Of a stretch of 64,000 nt of DNA, positions 32,308 to 42,521 are shown piece by piece. The first letter of the stretch is position 1. Every line of letters starts with the position of its first letter. The position numbers and the translations under genes are program-made. The notes under the pieces are model-generated. The model was not told the origin of the DNA. It worked only from the letters and a program-made list of their open reading frames with translations, and searched no databases. The stretch spans positions 92,473,741-92,537,740 of the forward strand of contig NC_092879.1 in assembly GCF_028372415.1 (NCBI RefSeq). The letters are read 5' to 3'. Source of the DNA: Notamacropus eugenii (Eukaryota > Chordata > Mammalia > Diprotodontia > Macropodidae).

Positions 32308-34173
32308 CACATATATATATGAACTTTTTTCTTCCTTTGACCTTGGGATTAGAGCACATCTTTTTTGGGATATATGACTAGCAGTGGAGTAAATCTCAGA
32401 GTCAAGGGGATTGGACATTTAGTTATTTGGAGGTTCATAATTCCATGTTGTTCTCCTGAGTGGTTCCACCAACACTATATTAATGGGTCCCACACTTCTT
32501 TCTTCTTCTTGATACTGCTAACTTTGATTGCCTGTTATCTGTGTCTCAGAAACTCATTGCGTCCTCCTCTCCTCTCTTTGGACACACAGGTCCCAGGCAT
32601 GCAGGGATCTGGTCTGCAAGGTGGAGGTCAGCCTGGGGGATTTAGTCCAGGACAGAATCAGGTTACTCCGCAGGATCATGAAAAGGTAAGTCTTAATTCT
32701 GTCCATTGATCCAGATGCCTCCTCTCCACCTGCACATCTGCAGAATGAGATTACTGGGTAACTACCTTTGCAGGAGGGATTTTCCATGTCTGTTCAGTAG
32801 TGGTGTTTTAACTCAGGTGCCCATGGGCCTGGCCCTGGAAACTGAATAAGGTTTATGTAGTAGGCACTTAGGCTGATCCACCCATAACAGCTCTTTTGTG
32901 TAAGGTGGAAACAACTTAAAAGAGCTTCAGCCTACCTTCTGTTCCATCCTTTACCCCATAAAAATAGTAGCTGAGTTCCTGCTGTTGAGGCAGTTAGATG
33001 GTACTATGGATAAAGTATTGGTCTTGGATTGGGGAAGTTCAATTCTTTTCTCAGACCTCTCTGGGCAAGTTACTTAATTGACTCAGTTTTCTCTACTATG
33101 AAATGGGGATCTTAAGAGCACCTCTCTCCCAGTATTGTTTTGAGCACCACATAAGGTATCACTGATAAAGTCATTTACAAACCCTATTAGCTCTTTGCTT
33201 TCTTGGATTGGATCTTTGTGGGAAACTCAGGCATGACAAGAATAATAGTAAATGTTTCTATAGCACAGGGGTTTACATATAGTCTTTCTCCTTTTACGTA
33301 TATTCAGGGAGGGGAAGTGACTGAGGGAGGGATCTGAGTCTTCCTGACGGAGTCCAGTTTGCTATCCACCACACTTGGCTGCCTTGTGGAAAGGGATTTG
33401 GAGAAAGGAATACTGGATCTTGTAAATAAAGGAAATCCCCCTGCCTCTAGGCTCATTCCCATGAGGGGCCTTGGCCTGGATGTGGTTTTATTTACATGCA
33501 GGCTTCTCCATTTGCCTTTTTCCCCACCACCTTCTTGTTGCCTGTTTCCTCTGTATAAAATGAACTTTCTTTTCCCATTTGACATCCTCTTTCCTCCACA
33601 CCCAGTTCGGTGGGCTTTGTAGGCCAATGCCGGCAGTGGGGAGACTTCATAGGCACATGCCAGCATGGGGAGACTTCGTAGGCCAATGCTGGCATGGGGA
33701 GACTTCGTAGGCACATGCTGGCATGGGGAGTCTTCATAGGCACATGCCGGCAGTGGGGAGACTTCGTAGGCCAATGCCAGCATGGGGAGACTTCGTAGGC
33801 CAATGCCGGCAGTGGGGAGACTTCGTAGGCACATGCCGGCAGTGGGGAGACTTCGTAGGCACATGCCGGCAGTGGGGAGACTTCGTAGGCACATGCCGGC
33901 AGTGGGGAGACTTTGTAGGCCAATGCCAGCATAGGGAGACTTTGTAGGCACATGCCGGCAGTGGGGAGACTTCGTAGGCCAATGCCAGCATGGGGATTTG
34001 TGTAGCTGCTGTTATGACAGTTCCATAATTGTCTTCCTTTCTGTCCACAGGCTGCTTTGATTATGCAAGTGCTCCAACTGACTGCAGACCAAATTGCTAT
34101 GCTGCCTCCTGAGCAACGGCAGAGTATCCTGATTTTAAAGGAACAGATACAAAAATCTACTGGTGCCCCTTGA
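11908..34173 (+). CDS. CSTF2: Cleavage stimulation factor subunit 2 (CstF-64)
   Basis: CstF-64 binds the GU-rich element downstream of poly(A) sites and works in the nuclear CstF complex with CSTF1 and CSTF3 (established). Thirteen coding exons join in frame to 551 aa (human about 577). Order: RRM at about residues 16-92, with RNP2 in 'VGNIPYEA' and RNP1 in 'KGYGFCEY'; hinge at about 105-200, which in the family contacts CSTF3 and symplekin; Pro/Gly-rich middle; ten MEAR-type pentapeptides at about 397-446; and a C-terminal helical bundle ending in '[14 protein letters not shown]', which in the family contacts PCF11. The ATG at 11908 gives [19 protein letters not shown], as in human. The divergent neighbour TYW2 shares the promoter; NOX1 converges downstream. 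Introns 2, 3 and 11 are swollen by LINEs. No frame damage was seen. Confidence 0.97.
12238..12350. repeat. GC-rich short tandem repeat in CSTF2 intron 1
   Basis: Several imperfect units built on 'ggctcgcgc', spaced about 20-25 bases apart (gctcgcgc / gagcggctcgcg words). It lies within the CpG island downstream of the CSTF2 start. Confidence 0.75.
13339..13417 (+). CDS. CSTF2: CSTF2 exon 2
   Basis: 79 bases, acceptor CTTAG, donor GTAAGA. It encodes RNP2 ([20 protein letters not shown]) and the first RRM helix. Confidence 0.97.
13461..16501 (-). mobile_element. HAL1 (half-L1) LINE, near full length
   Basis: About 3.04 kb in CSTF2 intron 2, flanked by perfect 15-bp direct repeats 'cctaagtttcttctt' at 13446-13460 and 16502-16516. 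On the minus strand it starts 'gggggtggagccaag', has a GC-richer 5' UTR, then an L1 ORF1-like frame. That frame has a coiled coil (84 open codons at 15354-15608), then an RRM-like block with 'LKILGLPEN' and a C-terminal '[11 protein letters not shown]' block. No ORF2 follows; instead there is a simple repeat and a long purine-rich 3' UTR with an A-rich tail. ORF1-only structure is the definition of HAL1. Several stops interrupt ORF1, so this copy is dead. Confidence 0.85.
14290..14525. repeat. (TA)n/(CATA)n simple repeat inside the HAL1
   Basis: TA and CATA words grade into a nearly pure TA run at about 14452-14519, between the HAL1 ORF1 remnant and its 3' UTR. Confidence 0.95.
16712..16881 (+). 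CDS. CSTF2: CSTF2 exon 3
   Basis: 170 bases with donor GTGAGT. It encodes the second half of the RRM with RNP1 ([13 protein letters not shown]) and ends at 'NKEELK'. Confidence 0.97.
17430..19670 (+). mobile_element. Degenerate L1 fragment (ORF2 end plus 3' UTR)
   Basis: Sits in CSTF2 intron 3. Diverged ORF2 C-terminal words are readable ('[14 protein letters not shown]', 'YMKKNAPNN') in the order seen in the younger L1 at 57652-59051. The 3' UTR follows, with 'gggaatttgcttggctgtgc' and an A-rich end. A MITE-like piece (19327-19490) interrupts it. Confidence 0.75.
19327..19490. mobile_element. MITE-like element, copy 1
   Basis: Shares the core 'agataatgttaat' and a terminal 'tttgacag' word with the copies at 40722-40855 and 55153-55341. 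It is a diverged copy inside an old L1. Confidence 0.45.
19672..20340 (-). mobile_element. 5'-truncated L1, 3' end
   Basis: The minus strand reads '[15 protein letters not shown]', '[12 protein letters not shown]' and '[14 protein letters not shown]', the last part of L1 ORF2, then a 3' UTR and a tail at the low-coordinate end. A possible target-site duplication is 'gaagaccattt' against 'gaaaaccattt'. Confidence 0.85.
21091..21227 (+). CDS. CSTF2: CSTF2 exon 4
   Basis: 137 bases with donor GTAGGA. It encodes '[19 protein letters not shown]' and '[14 protein letters not shown]', the start of the hinge domain. Confidence 0.97.
21608..21727 (+). CDS. CSTF2: CSTF2 exon 5
   Basis: 120 bases with donor GTAAGT. 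It encodes the hinge core '[20 protein letters not shown]'. Confidence 0.97.
21850..21969 (+). CDS. CSTF2: CSTF2 exon 6
   Basis: 120 bases with donor GTAGGG. It encodes '[20 protein letters not shown]' and the start of the Pro/Gly-rich region. Confidence 0.96.
22671..22781. repeat. (CA)n microsatellite
   Basis: About 110 bases of CA with a few GACA and CGCA interruptions, in CSTF2 intron 6. Confidence 0.97.
22989..23106 (+). CDS. CSTF2: CSTF2 exon 7
   Basis: 118 bases with donor GTGAGT. It encodes '[19 protein letters not shown]' and further Pro/Gly-rich sequence. Confidence 0.95.
23915..23977 (+). CDS. CSTF2: CSTF2 exon 8
   Basis: 63 bases, donor GTAAAT. It encodes '[20 protein letters not shown]', matching the human segment before 'VPMQDPRA'. 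Confidence 0.93.
24919..25014 (+). repeat. 48-bp tandem duplication
   Basis: Two nearly identical 48-base units start with 'ccttgccaa' at 24919 and 24967. They lie in the intron just before the cassette exon. Confidence 0.95.
25765..25824 (+). CDS. CSTF2: CSTF2 cassette exon (alternative)
   Basis: 60 bases between a CCCAG acceptor and a GTACCC donor. Both junctions are phase 1, so it can be included or skipped without a frame change. It adds [20 protein letters not shown], nearly the same as the 20-residue insert I recall from a longer human CSTF2 isoform. Inclusion gives 571 aa. Confidence 0.8.
26395..26536 (+). CDS. CSTF2: CSTF2 exon 9
   Basis: 142 bases with donor GTAAGC. It encodes '[13 protein letters not shown]' and '[20 protein letters not shown]'. 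Confidence 0.96.
27124..27296 (+). CDS. CSTF2: CSTF2 exon 10
   Basis: 173 bases with donor GTAAAA. It encodes '[20 protein letters not shown]' and '[16 protein letters not shown]'. Confidence 0.96.
27775..28031 (+). CDS. CSTF2: CSTF2 exon 11 (MEAR repeat exon)
   Basis: 257 bases with donor GTACGT. It encodes ten pentapeptides of the [15 protein letters not shown] type, then '[10 protein letters not shown]'. The repeat is a known CstF-64 hallmark; I recall about twelve units in human. Confidence 0.96.
27790..27945 (+). repeat. CSTF2: In-frame 15-bp coding repeat (MEAR pentapeptides)
   Basis: Ten 15-base units of the form 'atggaggccagagcc' inside exon 11. In the family this array is thought to form a stable helix. 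Confidence 0.93.
28440..28720 (-). mobile_element. L1 ORF2/3'-end fragment
   Basis: Antisense L1 words ('tagtgttccattaca', 'tatttagccattcccca') match the region encoding the ORF2 end at 20150-20230. Diverged, in CSTF2 intron 11. Confidence 0.6.
29766..32040 (-). repeat. Tandem array of about 880-bp units carrying L1 ORF2 sequence
   Basis: Anchors of the type 'cttctgtgg...ggtgttactact' recur at 29766, 30654 and 31525. After each of the first two comes an antisense L1 reverse-transcriptase segment (the minus strand reads 'VKQGCL' and 'DAEKAFNKT'). The third unit is partial and split by a SINE. The units look about 70% alike by eye. Confidence 0.75.
31551..31855 (+). mobile_element. tRNA-headed SINE (family A)
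   Basis: tRNA-like head (A-box near 'agctaagtggtacagtgg', B-box near 'gagttcaaatc') and a tail with 'catggtcttctttggcaatg'. Flanked by 'actactttt' at 31542-31550 and 31856-31864. Related copies are at 57301-57616 and 60895-61216. Confidence 0.88.
32200..32560 (-). mobile_element. L1 ORF2 fragment with a (TG)n microsatellite
   Basis: Antisense L1 ORF2 words ('gacattta', 'gagtggttccaccaacac') flank a TG run at 32237-32319. It ends about 30 bases before CSTF2 exon 12. Confidence 0.6.
32590..32685 (+). CDS. CSTF2: CSTF2 exon 12
   Basis: 96 bases with donor GTAAGT. It encodes '[20 protein letters not shown]' and 'QVTPQDHEK'. Confidence 0.96.
33611..33991. repeat. Minisatellite, 13 units of 29-30 bp
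   Basis: Unit type 'ggggagacttcgtaggc' plus 'acatgccggcagt' or 'caatgccagcat'. Units differ mainly at two sites (cacatg or ccaatg; cggcagt or cagcat). It is in CSTF2 intron 12 and ends about 60 bases before the last exon. Confidence 0.97.
34051..34173 (+). CDS. CSTF2: CSTF2 exon 13 (last) with stop
   Basis: 123 bases to the TGA at 34171-34173. It encodes the C-terminal domain '[20 protein letters not shown]' and '[19 protein letters not shown]', practically identical to human. Confidence 0.98.
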   Translation, partial: AALIMQVLQLTADQIAMLPPEQRQSILILKEQIQKSTGAP

Positions 34174-34615
34174 ATGGTGAGCAAACAGATGCCCTGCTGG
34201 GGAGGGCAGAGGGCTGGAGGATTCTGCTTGGGTTGCTTCCATCCTTACCCAGAATGCTCAGCATGAGGACTTTTGCTTGTTCCTCCAGATCTCGACTCTG
34301 CTTCTACAGGGCCAATCCAACCCCTGTGAGGTGGGGTGATAGGGTAGGGCATTGGCCCATTGTTGAGAATTCTCCATTCCATGTAATCATCTTGGATGTG
34401 CTAATATATGGAGCATTTCAGTAGACTATGTCTCTTAGTAACCGGTCTATTTACTTCTGAAACAAATTCTGATGTGAGAAGAACATGTAGCCAAGGAAGC
34501 AAATGGTCAAAAAACTCCACCATAAACTGCGACCGGTTTTAGAGTGAGTTCTTATAGGCTGGCACATAGCTCATCACATATTGTCATCCTTCCTCCTTGC
34601 CATACTCATCTTCCA

Positions 34616-34662
34616 AATAAACTCATCATGACACACCTTCAAAGTGTTCTGTGTGTTGGTTC
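34616..34662 (+). terminator. CSTF2: CSTF2 poly(A) signal with GU-rich element
   Basis: AATAAA at 34616-34621 is followed about 25 bases on by 'gtgttctgtgtgttggtt', a GU-rich element of the kind CstF-64 itself binds. It lies 443 bases after the stop. Later sites (for example near 36940) may also be used. Confidence 0.7.
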
Positions 34663-34979
34663 AGTTTTAAATTCTGATCTCTTCAACATGTTGGTGAAGA
34701 GTAAGCCATCTTTTTTGTTCCAGGGAAGGGTTGGCTCTGCCCTGCCAAGTTTCGCTATTCTTGCCTCTTTCTTTCACTGTGAAGTTGACCACAGGCTCTC
34801 AAAGGTTTGTCAGCCAAACGCAAATTGTGACAGGTCCTGCCCGAGCCATAACAGCCTAGGTCACAAGTGTGGGCCCAGTTGCATCCACAGAGTTTTGCTG
34901 CCATTTAGAACTTCTTTGGGTCTCATCTCCCAGTTGGTACAGTCTGGTGATAAAATCCTTGCTACCAGCCAGTGATCTT

Positions 34980-35560
34980 ATTGCACGATGGACTAGATCC
35001 CCACATCTGTCATTCTATAAGCATTTCATTAAGCATCTGCCATGTGCCAGGCCCTGTGCTAAATGTACTGGGAATACAGAGAAAGGCAAAGAGACAGTCC
35101 CTACCCATCGAGTGCCCCAGAAGCTACAGTGGAGGAGGCAAGAAGCAAACAGCTATGTACAAACAAGTTGTATACAGGATAAATGGGAAATAATTGAGAG
35201 AGAGAAGGAAATATAATGGAAAGGTGTTGAGGAAGGTTTCCTAGAGAAGGTGGGATTTTATTTGAGACTTAAGGGACGGGATATCATGGAGGGCAACAGG
35301 CAGAGCTGTCCTGGAGCATTCCAGGCTTGGGGCATGGCCAAAAGAATGCCCAGAGCCAAGACATGGTGTGTCTTGTTTGTGGAACAACCAGGAGGTCAGT
35401 GTTGCTGGATAGAAGAGGATATTGGGAGGAGGGGCAGGAACAGGTTATGGAAGGCTTTTTGTATTTGATCCTAGGGATAACAGAGAGCCATTGGTGTTTA
35501 TTGAGTTGGCAACGTGGTTGGCCCTGCACTTTAGGAAAATCGTATCTAGAATTACAGAAT
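34980..35560 (+). mobile_element. L2-type LINE relic
   Basis: Starts with 'catgtgccaggccctgtgct', runs through 'gacagtccctacc' and a 'gcattccaggcttgg' block, and resembles the copy at 42925-44000. Family assigned from memory. Confidence 0.45.
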
Positions 35561-38500
35561 ATCAGAGTCGAGACATGTCAGTCTAGTTCTGGTTTTATAG
35601 ATAAGGAAGTGTGTCCAAAATGAAGATAGAACTTCTGGATGTCATGTGCTAGGCAGTTGGACCTGCTGCTTCTAGATTCCTGCCATACCACTCTGCCTCT
35701 GAACATCAGCTATCATTTTATTAACATGCAAGCATCTTAGCAAAATGCCTTAAATTTCAAATTTCTGCTTTTCACTAAAATGTGAATTCCAAGCAATCTG
35801 CTTCCTCCTTGCAGCTACTCTTGCTAGGTGATCTCCCGTTTTCTTTTGCTGTGGCCATTCCAGTAACACCTCAGTATTAAAAGCAATCAAAACCTGGCTT
35901 TTTTGCTCCCTCAGTAAAGGCACAGACTACAAACTTTTAGGGGCTTGGAATCGCTGTTCCCTATGACTTGCATTTCCTTTTGCTAGCGACAGCATGTCTG
36001 CAGTGTGAAAAAATGGTGGATGGAGGTTTGGGGAGGAGGATTCTCTCAGCACCTCCTGGTTTTTTTAGATATAATTCCTTTCAGAGTTGACACATACAGC
36101 AATCTTTGGAGACTGGGTTTGGCCACCTCTGCAAGTACCAAAAGTTTTCAGGCCTCTGGCCACCCTTTGAAGCACTGCAGTCCAGATTTGATAGAAATCT
36201 TAGTTCATCATTGGCCACAAGTGTGTTTCCTCACTTTTCCTGCCCCAGGAAATGGATAATACTGTGTGGTTTGGGCCCAGGAGTAGGAGAAGAGCCTCCC
36301 AAACTGGCCTTCCATGAATGTTTGCTCTGAGGAATGGAATGGACCTGGTTGATGTGTGTAGCTCTGCCTAGCTCAGGATTGCCAGGTCTGCATTTTCTGA
36401 CACAGGCAGATCTTTCTTCCGAAGCTTCTACTGTGGTTAGATTAGGTACTTACTGGGGGGAGGAATTAACAACTCTCTTTGTAATTGAAAAATCACCCAA
36501 AAAAGCCAGTGGGTGGGAAACCAAGGTATGTGGGTCCTATATTCAGTGCTCCTGATGAATTGGCCTGGAGCTAGCTCCCGGAAGCTTCTGTAGGAGTTTC
36601 CTCTGTTGTTCTGCTTAGGTGTGAAAGTATGCCCCCGTTGGAAATTGCTGAATTTCCCCCTGCCCACCTTGTGATCTGGTGTGGTTTTAGGGCTGTCTCT
36701 TCAGTAATGGATTCTCTCCAACTTGTCATTGCAGGTTTACAGAATATTTGCCAGAAGTTCCGCATGTCCAATTTCATAATATCGAGAAGGATCCAGGATC
36801 AGAAATTTCTGTGTCCCACCCTTAAGTGGTCATGAGCAGAGCTTATCTGGCACCTCCACCTGAAGTTGTCATCGGTTTGGGTTTCTTGGGGGGGGTGGGG
36901 GGATGGGATGGGTAGGTGTGCTTAGTTTGTGTATTGTATGTGAATTAAAAACAAATTTTCCCCGGGATTTGCATATACCCTGAATCAAAATGTGTTAAAA
37001 AAAAACAATCCTTTTTGCTTTGAGGTGGGAGCTGGGGAAGTTGTTGCTTTTTTCAGTTGAAAGCTGTGGGCCAACTTGTTAGACCCCAGTTATTGCCCCT
37101 GAGCTACTTTCCCCAGCTCCGGCTTCTTTTGTGTGTCAAGAATTGATTGAACCTGTATTAAGTGTTACCGTGTGCAAGGCATTGTGCTAATCATCAGTCT
37201 TTTTACTCTTCTTGATGTACAGTTCTAAGCTGTATGGTTTTCCAGCACCAGCTTTTTGTGTTCACTCTGTCCCTAGCCAAGATAACACAGATGTATCTTT
37301 TTGGAAACTAGGTAGCATGTACCACTGTAACAGGAGAAAATCATAAATGACTTGAGCTGCAGGTGCATGCTTGGTTGGAGCAAAAAAATGTCCAGAAAGG
37401 CAACAGAGCCATGACATTGGCATGACAGTCTGTTGCTTCTAGAAGAATCCAAATAACATGATGCATTTTTATGTCAATAGCAGGTGGGTTCTTGTACGTC
37501 GTTCTGAGCTAAAGCAACGATGCTATGTTTGGTGGTGATTACAGTATGTGTCAGCATCATAGAAACAGATGGCACTTGCCTGTTCTGTCATAAAGCTGTC
37601 AGGTCTTTGGAAAGTCAATTAAAAACTTTTGGAGGTGTTTGTGATGCCTTTTGTTTGTACATCAGTCATTTGCAGATAGGATCCTTCTTCTCAACCCCTC
37701 AACCTGGTCAGCAAAGATAGCCAATCAGTGAGGGTCTGCAACTCTTGGCTCCCATGGTGGGCCTTTCCTCTGACAGGAAAGAGGCAGCTTTCATTTTCTG
37801 TTCTCTGACACTAAGATCAGTCTGAAATCACATTTAACGTAAAAAGAAGTTCCCTTCCTTTGTTTACATTACTGTGGTCCTGGTCTTTGTCCCCCTCTAC
37901 GTGCTCACTTCACCCTGCTTCAGTCCTGATCATTCTTCCTGGATTTCCCTGAATTCCTTAGATTTGCCATTGCTTGTTGCAAAGCAGTGTTCCATTGAAT
38001 CTATATACCGTGGTTTGTTCAGCCATTCTCCCACTAATAGGCACATAGTATATAAAATTAATTTAAAAGGAAACCAACCCCAGCTCAAGTCAAGTGAGAA
38101 CAGAAAGACCCAAATCCAGGCCTCTCCTGCCATCGGGAAAAGGCTTTGGCCATGTGACCAATGGCTTCCAATTGCATTACTCTGGTTCTAAATAGTTGGG
38201 AATAAATGTAGATGCTGTACTAGAGAATTCTAAAATGAGTATATTGCCCGCTGAAGAGCCCAATTCGAATGCTGGGAGCTGACTGCCACTGCTTTTTCTT
38301 TATGGATTATGTAAGAAAGGTTTTCCGTGCTCAGCTCTCTGACCCACTTAGGTGCTTAGGAGGTTAGCCTCGAATTTTGCCTTAGCCCAGTGGCATCCAG
38401 AGGTGTGGGGTGAAAAACCATGGCATCTATTCCACAAAGGTGATTTTAGATGCGAAAATGTGCTTAATGATAATGAGCTCCAGAACTGTTGTTTAGGAAT

Positions 38501-40721
38501 TGATATAAATCGTTCTCAAACCTATTTCTATTTTCAGCCTGTGCAGCCTCTAGAGATTACTTGCAATCAGCTGTATTAAGAGGCTCACAGAATGCGATGA
38601 GCATATACCAAGCCTGAGATTTAGGAGCCAAAGAGAAGTGAAGATAAATTGGATGATAAGAAATTGAAGGAGGGATTTTTGACTGTGATGTTCAAAGAAC
38701 TTGAAAAATTCTCCTAATATGGCCTGCTTCCCTTCTGGTACGTTATCATTCTGGGAGAGGGGAAATGCAATGGAACCATTATTTCCTATTTTTCCCTTAT
38801 CTCTGGTCCAGCGTCTGCTAAAAAATCAGGACTGAACAAAATTCTGAAGAATAAATTATGTAAGTGTCTTCTCACAGCCCAGATGAGATATCATAACTTG
38901 GAACATGTTTGTCTAACCTCATCATGCCAAAATCATGTATCAAGACTGAGAAGCCCTGGTTCCCAAGGGCCCCAGAATTGCCTAGACCATCCAGTAGGCT
39001 TGCATGATGACATTTGACCCAGAGTTGTCTCAAGTGAAACCCTCCACTTTTCACTTTTCAGTTGAGTTGTGCTCATAGCCATGGTGACAAATCAGAGCGA
39101 GCCAACAGATTTTGTGGTTATTCAGCTGTTTCAGTCATGTCCAACTTCAGAACCTCATTTGGGGTTTTCTTAGCAAAGATATGGGAGTGGTTTGCCCTTT
39201 CCTTCTCCAGTTCATTTTATAGACTAGGGAACTGAGCCTAGTACTGAACATAGTAGCAGTCAGCTCCAGCTACCCTTCCAGAAAATCTACTAGCATTTTC
39301 ATTTTCTTCTTTCTCATCATTATGTACAATTGTTTTTAGTCTTATTTTTAATGCACATTTTTTTTAAGACCTGCTGTCCAACTGTAATTGATACTTAAGA
39401 TTACAAGGAGCTACTGTGAGTCCCAACCTTTCCTATCACGAGTAGTGGTACCAGACTGAGAACAATCTTCCTGATCCCCAATCATACAGGCCTAGGGAAA
39501 AGTCTCAACAATCAACTGATTATTCACCCTTTCTACCTGATTGAAGTTGTAGAGAAGGGAAAAGAAATCTGTTCTATTGAAGGTCCATGTTGGATGAGTA
39601 AACCAGCTAACCAAAGCCAACTCATGCTGTGTGTATGCAACACTCTGTGCCTGTAGCCTACCACCTCTCTGCTGAGAGGGCTGGTGCAACTGTTTACAAC
39701 TAGCCTAATATAGCCTGAAACCATTACAATTACACTCTAACCAAAGCCCTTCCTGAAGGGCAGAGACCTTGCTTTCGTCTTTCTGTGTACCCCAGTGTAC
39801 TGAGCGTCTGCCACTTCACAAGTGTTTAATGAATGTGTGTTGACTGACTGGTTAGGTCTGGCTAGCTGGCTTTGTTTTAGTGCAGGAGACTAAGGTCCGG
39901 AAAACTCCCTATATAAGAACATAAGAGCAAAAATTAAATCCTGTGCCTCACGGGCTGGTCATTGCTAAAAATGGAGCAACTACTTATTCTGTGTCTTTGA
40001 ACTAAGGCTTGTTGAGTACTCATTGTGTACAAAACTAAGAACTAAGGGAGACAAAGGTAAATTAAGGCAAGTTCCCTTCCTTTAAAGAGTTTCTAGTGTA
40101 ATTAGGGAGATGCAATGTAGTCCAGTGGAAAGGGTATGAGAGGTAGAGTCAGAGGACATAGATTCATCTGCCATTTATTGCCTTGTGACTTTGGACAGTT
40201 CATTTCACTCAGCCTCAGTTTCTCCCTCTGTAAAATGAAGGAGTTGACTTTGATGACCTCTAAGGTGTCCCTTCCGGTTCTCCATCTATAAGCCATAGGC
40301 TCATATGTAGGTGACATATATGAACAGCAATAAAATAAAGTAGATTTTAAGTATACAAGAGAGGTAGAAGCTAACTGTTATGAGCATTCTGAGAGGCAGC
40401 ATAGTATAGTGGAGAGGGCACTGGAGGACCTGAGTTCCAATCCTGCTTCAGATACTTATTGCCTTGGGACCCTGGGGAAAATCACTTCACATCTCTATGC
40501 TTCAGTTTTCCATAACATGACATGGGAGCTGGCCTCAGTGACCTCTAAGATCTCCTCTAGCTCTAAATCTATGAGCCTATGATCTGGTAACCAGGAGAAA
40601 AGGACATCCAAGCAGGGACTTGAAGGACTAGTAGGATTTCAGAAGCAGAGATAGAACCTGGTTGGGAGAAAGACAGGATATGTGTGGAGGGAATTGGGAG
40701 AGTCTGGTTGTCTGGAGCAGA

Positions 40722-40855
40722 GGTGTCAAACTTGTCAAAATGTAAAAATACAGTAGAACACAGATAATGTTAATATGTGGTTTTCCCAGCCAATATACTA
40801 CCTGCAGGGATTCTTATATAAGTGGCCTCCCTTTTCTCTTTGAATTTGACACCAC
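40722..40855. mobile_element. MITE-like element, copy 2
   Basis: Bounded by 'ggtgtcaaac' and 'tttgacacc', an inverted pair, with the shared core 'cagataatgttaat'. A hAT-type non-autonomous element is the likely class; no clear 8-bp duplication was seen. Confidence 0.6.
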
Positions 40856-41444
40856 TAATCTAAAGAATAGTCTATGGAAGAGGGAGATATTGGGAGAGAC
40901 TGCTGCCAAAGTACTTGGGAGCCAGAACATGGAGGTCCAAGGTACCAAGCTAAGGAGAGGCTAGTTAGAAGGCGAGGGGTGAGGGGATTGGGAGGGGGAC
41001 AAGATTGGAGTCTATTGGCAGCAGCTATGGGAATGGGAAGAATGGAATAGATGAGAGAAACTGACTGTACCATCAGTAGGACTTGTCAGCTAGTTGGATG
41101 TATAAGGTAAGGAGGAACAAGAGGAAGGAAGGGGTCAGAGGAAATAACCATGGTTTCTAGTCAATATCAGAAAGAATAGGAGTGCCATTGACAGAAAAAA
41201 GCAACAATTTAAGCTCCTTGGAGTCAGGGACTTTACTTTTTATTGTTCCTGTATCCTCTGCGCCTAGTACAGTGCCAGACACACAGTAGGCATTTAGTAA
41301 ATGCTTTTTCATTGATTGGAAAGGAAATAATGGGTTAGGCCTTGGCCATGTATAGTTTAAGATTCTGGCAGGACAAAATAATGTGACCTCATGGGCAAAG
41401 CAAAGACTGTGTTTTGCCTGACAGAATGCTTGGCACATAGTAGC

Positions 41445-41815
41445 GATGTGGATACAAATGGTGTCTTAAGGGTTAATATTAAGGGTTGCTTTTTCAATAC
41501 CTTATGAGCCCCCTCCTGAGCCTGAGGGCATCCTAAGGTCTCTTCCCCTTAGCTTGGAATACCATAAAACTTCCCCCTTATCCTGAACCATAAAATTCCT
41601 TGTCTCCCTTATCCTGGGTCATAGAATGTCCCCTGTCTCCTTTATCCTGTCCTTAGAAAAACAAGCCCCTATCCCTCTATAAATTGCTAGTCTTTCCAGG
41701 GTTAGTCCGCTGCTTTTGTGTCAATAAAGCTCCCCTTAGTCAGGAGAAAATAGTCTAAGTGAATTCTTTCACACCTGAACCAACCTCTCCCAACTCTAAA
41801 CCTTGGTAAGGGCAT
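41445..41815 (+). mobile_element. Probable solo LTR (fossil)
   Basis: LTR-like layout: 'tctataaat' as TATA box near 41675, AATAAAG near 41726, then a short U5-like part. No internal region was seen on either side, so a solo LTR is the simplest reading. Ends are approximate, and family and age are unknown. Confidence 0.45.
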
Positions 41816-42274
41816 ATTGGGTTAGGTTGGATGGTGAAGATGTCCATTTAGGCTGCTGGAAATGCTGGTCCGGGCCATGGGTGAGAAATCAAGGCTAGAG
41901 CTAGATTTGGAAGGAAGAAGCCCTGGGAGTGATGGAAGCAACCAAGGGAGAGCAGAAGGCTAAGGCCAGAGCACTATGGGATATCTCCATTTCAAAGGCA
42001 GGGGTAGGAAGAGGAGTCAGTGATGAAACTAGAAGAGACATCTGGACAAAATGTTGCACCAGTGAGACTCCTCACGTCTTACCCCCTAAACCCCCAACAA
42101 GCAAAAATGCAAAACAAGTGGGAAGAAACACTCAAGGAAATTGTGGCTCAAATTTAAAAAAAAAAAACCAACCCCAAAACTGAGAGAGTAACTAAATCAA
42201 CTAAAACACTGGAAACGATAGAGATGGGGGTGGGGAGGGGAATAGGTGAGATATTCTGAGAGATATCTTCAAAT

Positions 42275-42521
42275 GGAGGCAGCTAGAGGGTGCTAGAGTG
42301 CATAGAGCACCGGGCCTGGAGTCAGGAGGACCTGAATTCAAATCGGCCTCAGATGCTTCCTAGCTGTGTGACCCTGGACAAGTCACTTCCCCCGTTTGCC
42401 TCCATTTCTTCATCTGTAAAATGAGCTGGAGAAGGAAATGGCAAATCACTGCAGGATCTTTGCCAAGAAAACCCCAAATGGGGTCCTGAGGAGTCAGACA
42501 GGACTGAAACTACTACATGAC
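42275..42521 (+). mobile_element. tRNA-headed SINE (family B)
   Basis: tRNA-like head ('ggagtcaggaggacctga') and a tail of the 'aaaaccccaaatgggg...gactgaaac' type. Flanked by 'atcttcaaat' at 42265-42274 and 'atcctcaaat' at 42522-42531. Confidence 0.88.

Noticed and set aside
33304-34184. Long minus-strand frames of 215 and 230 codons with [10 protein letters not shown]-type repeats
   Set aside because: They are produced by the 29-30-bp minisatellite and have no homology outside it; the region is CSTF2 intron 12.
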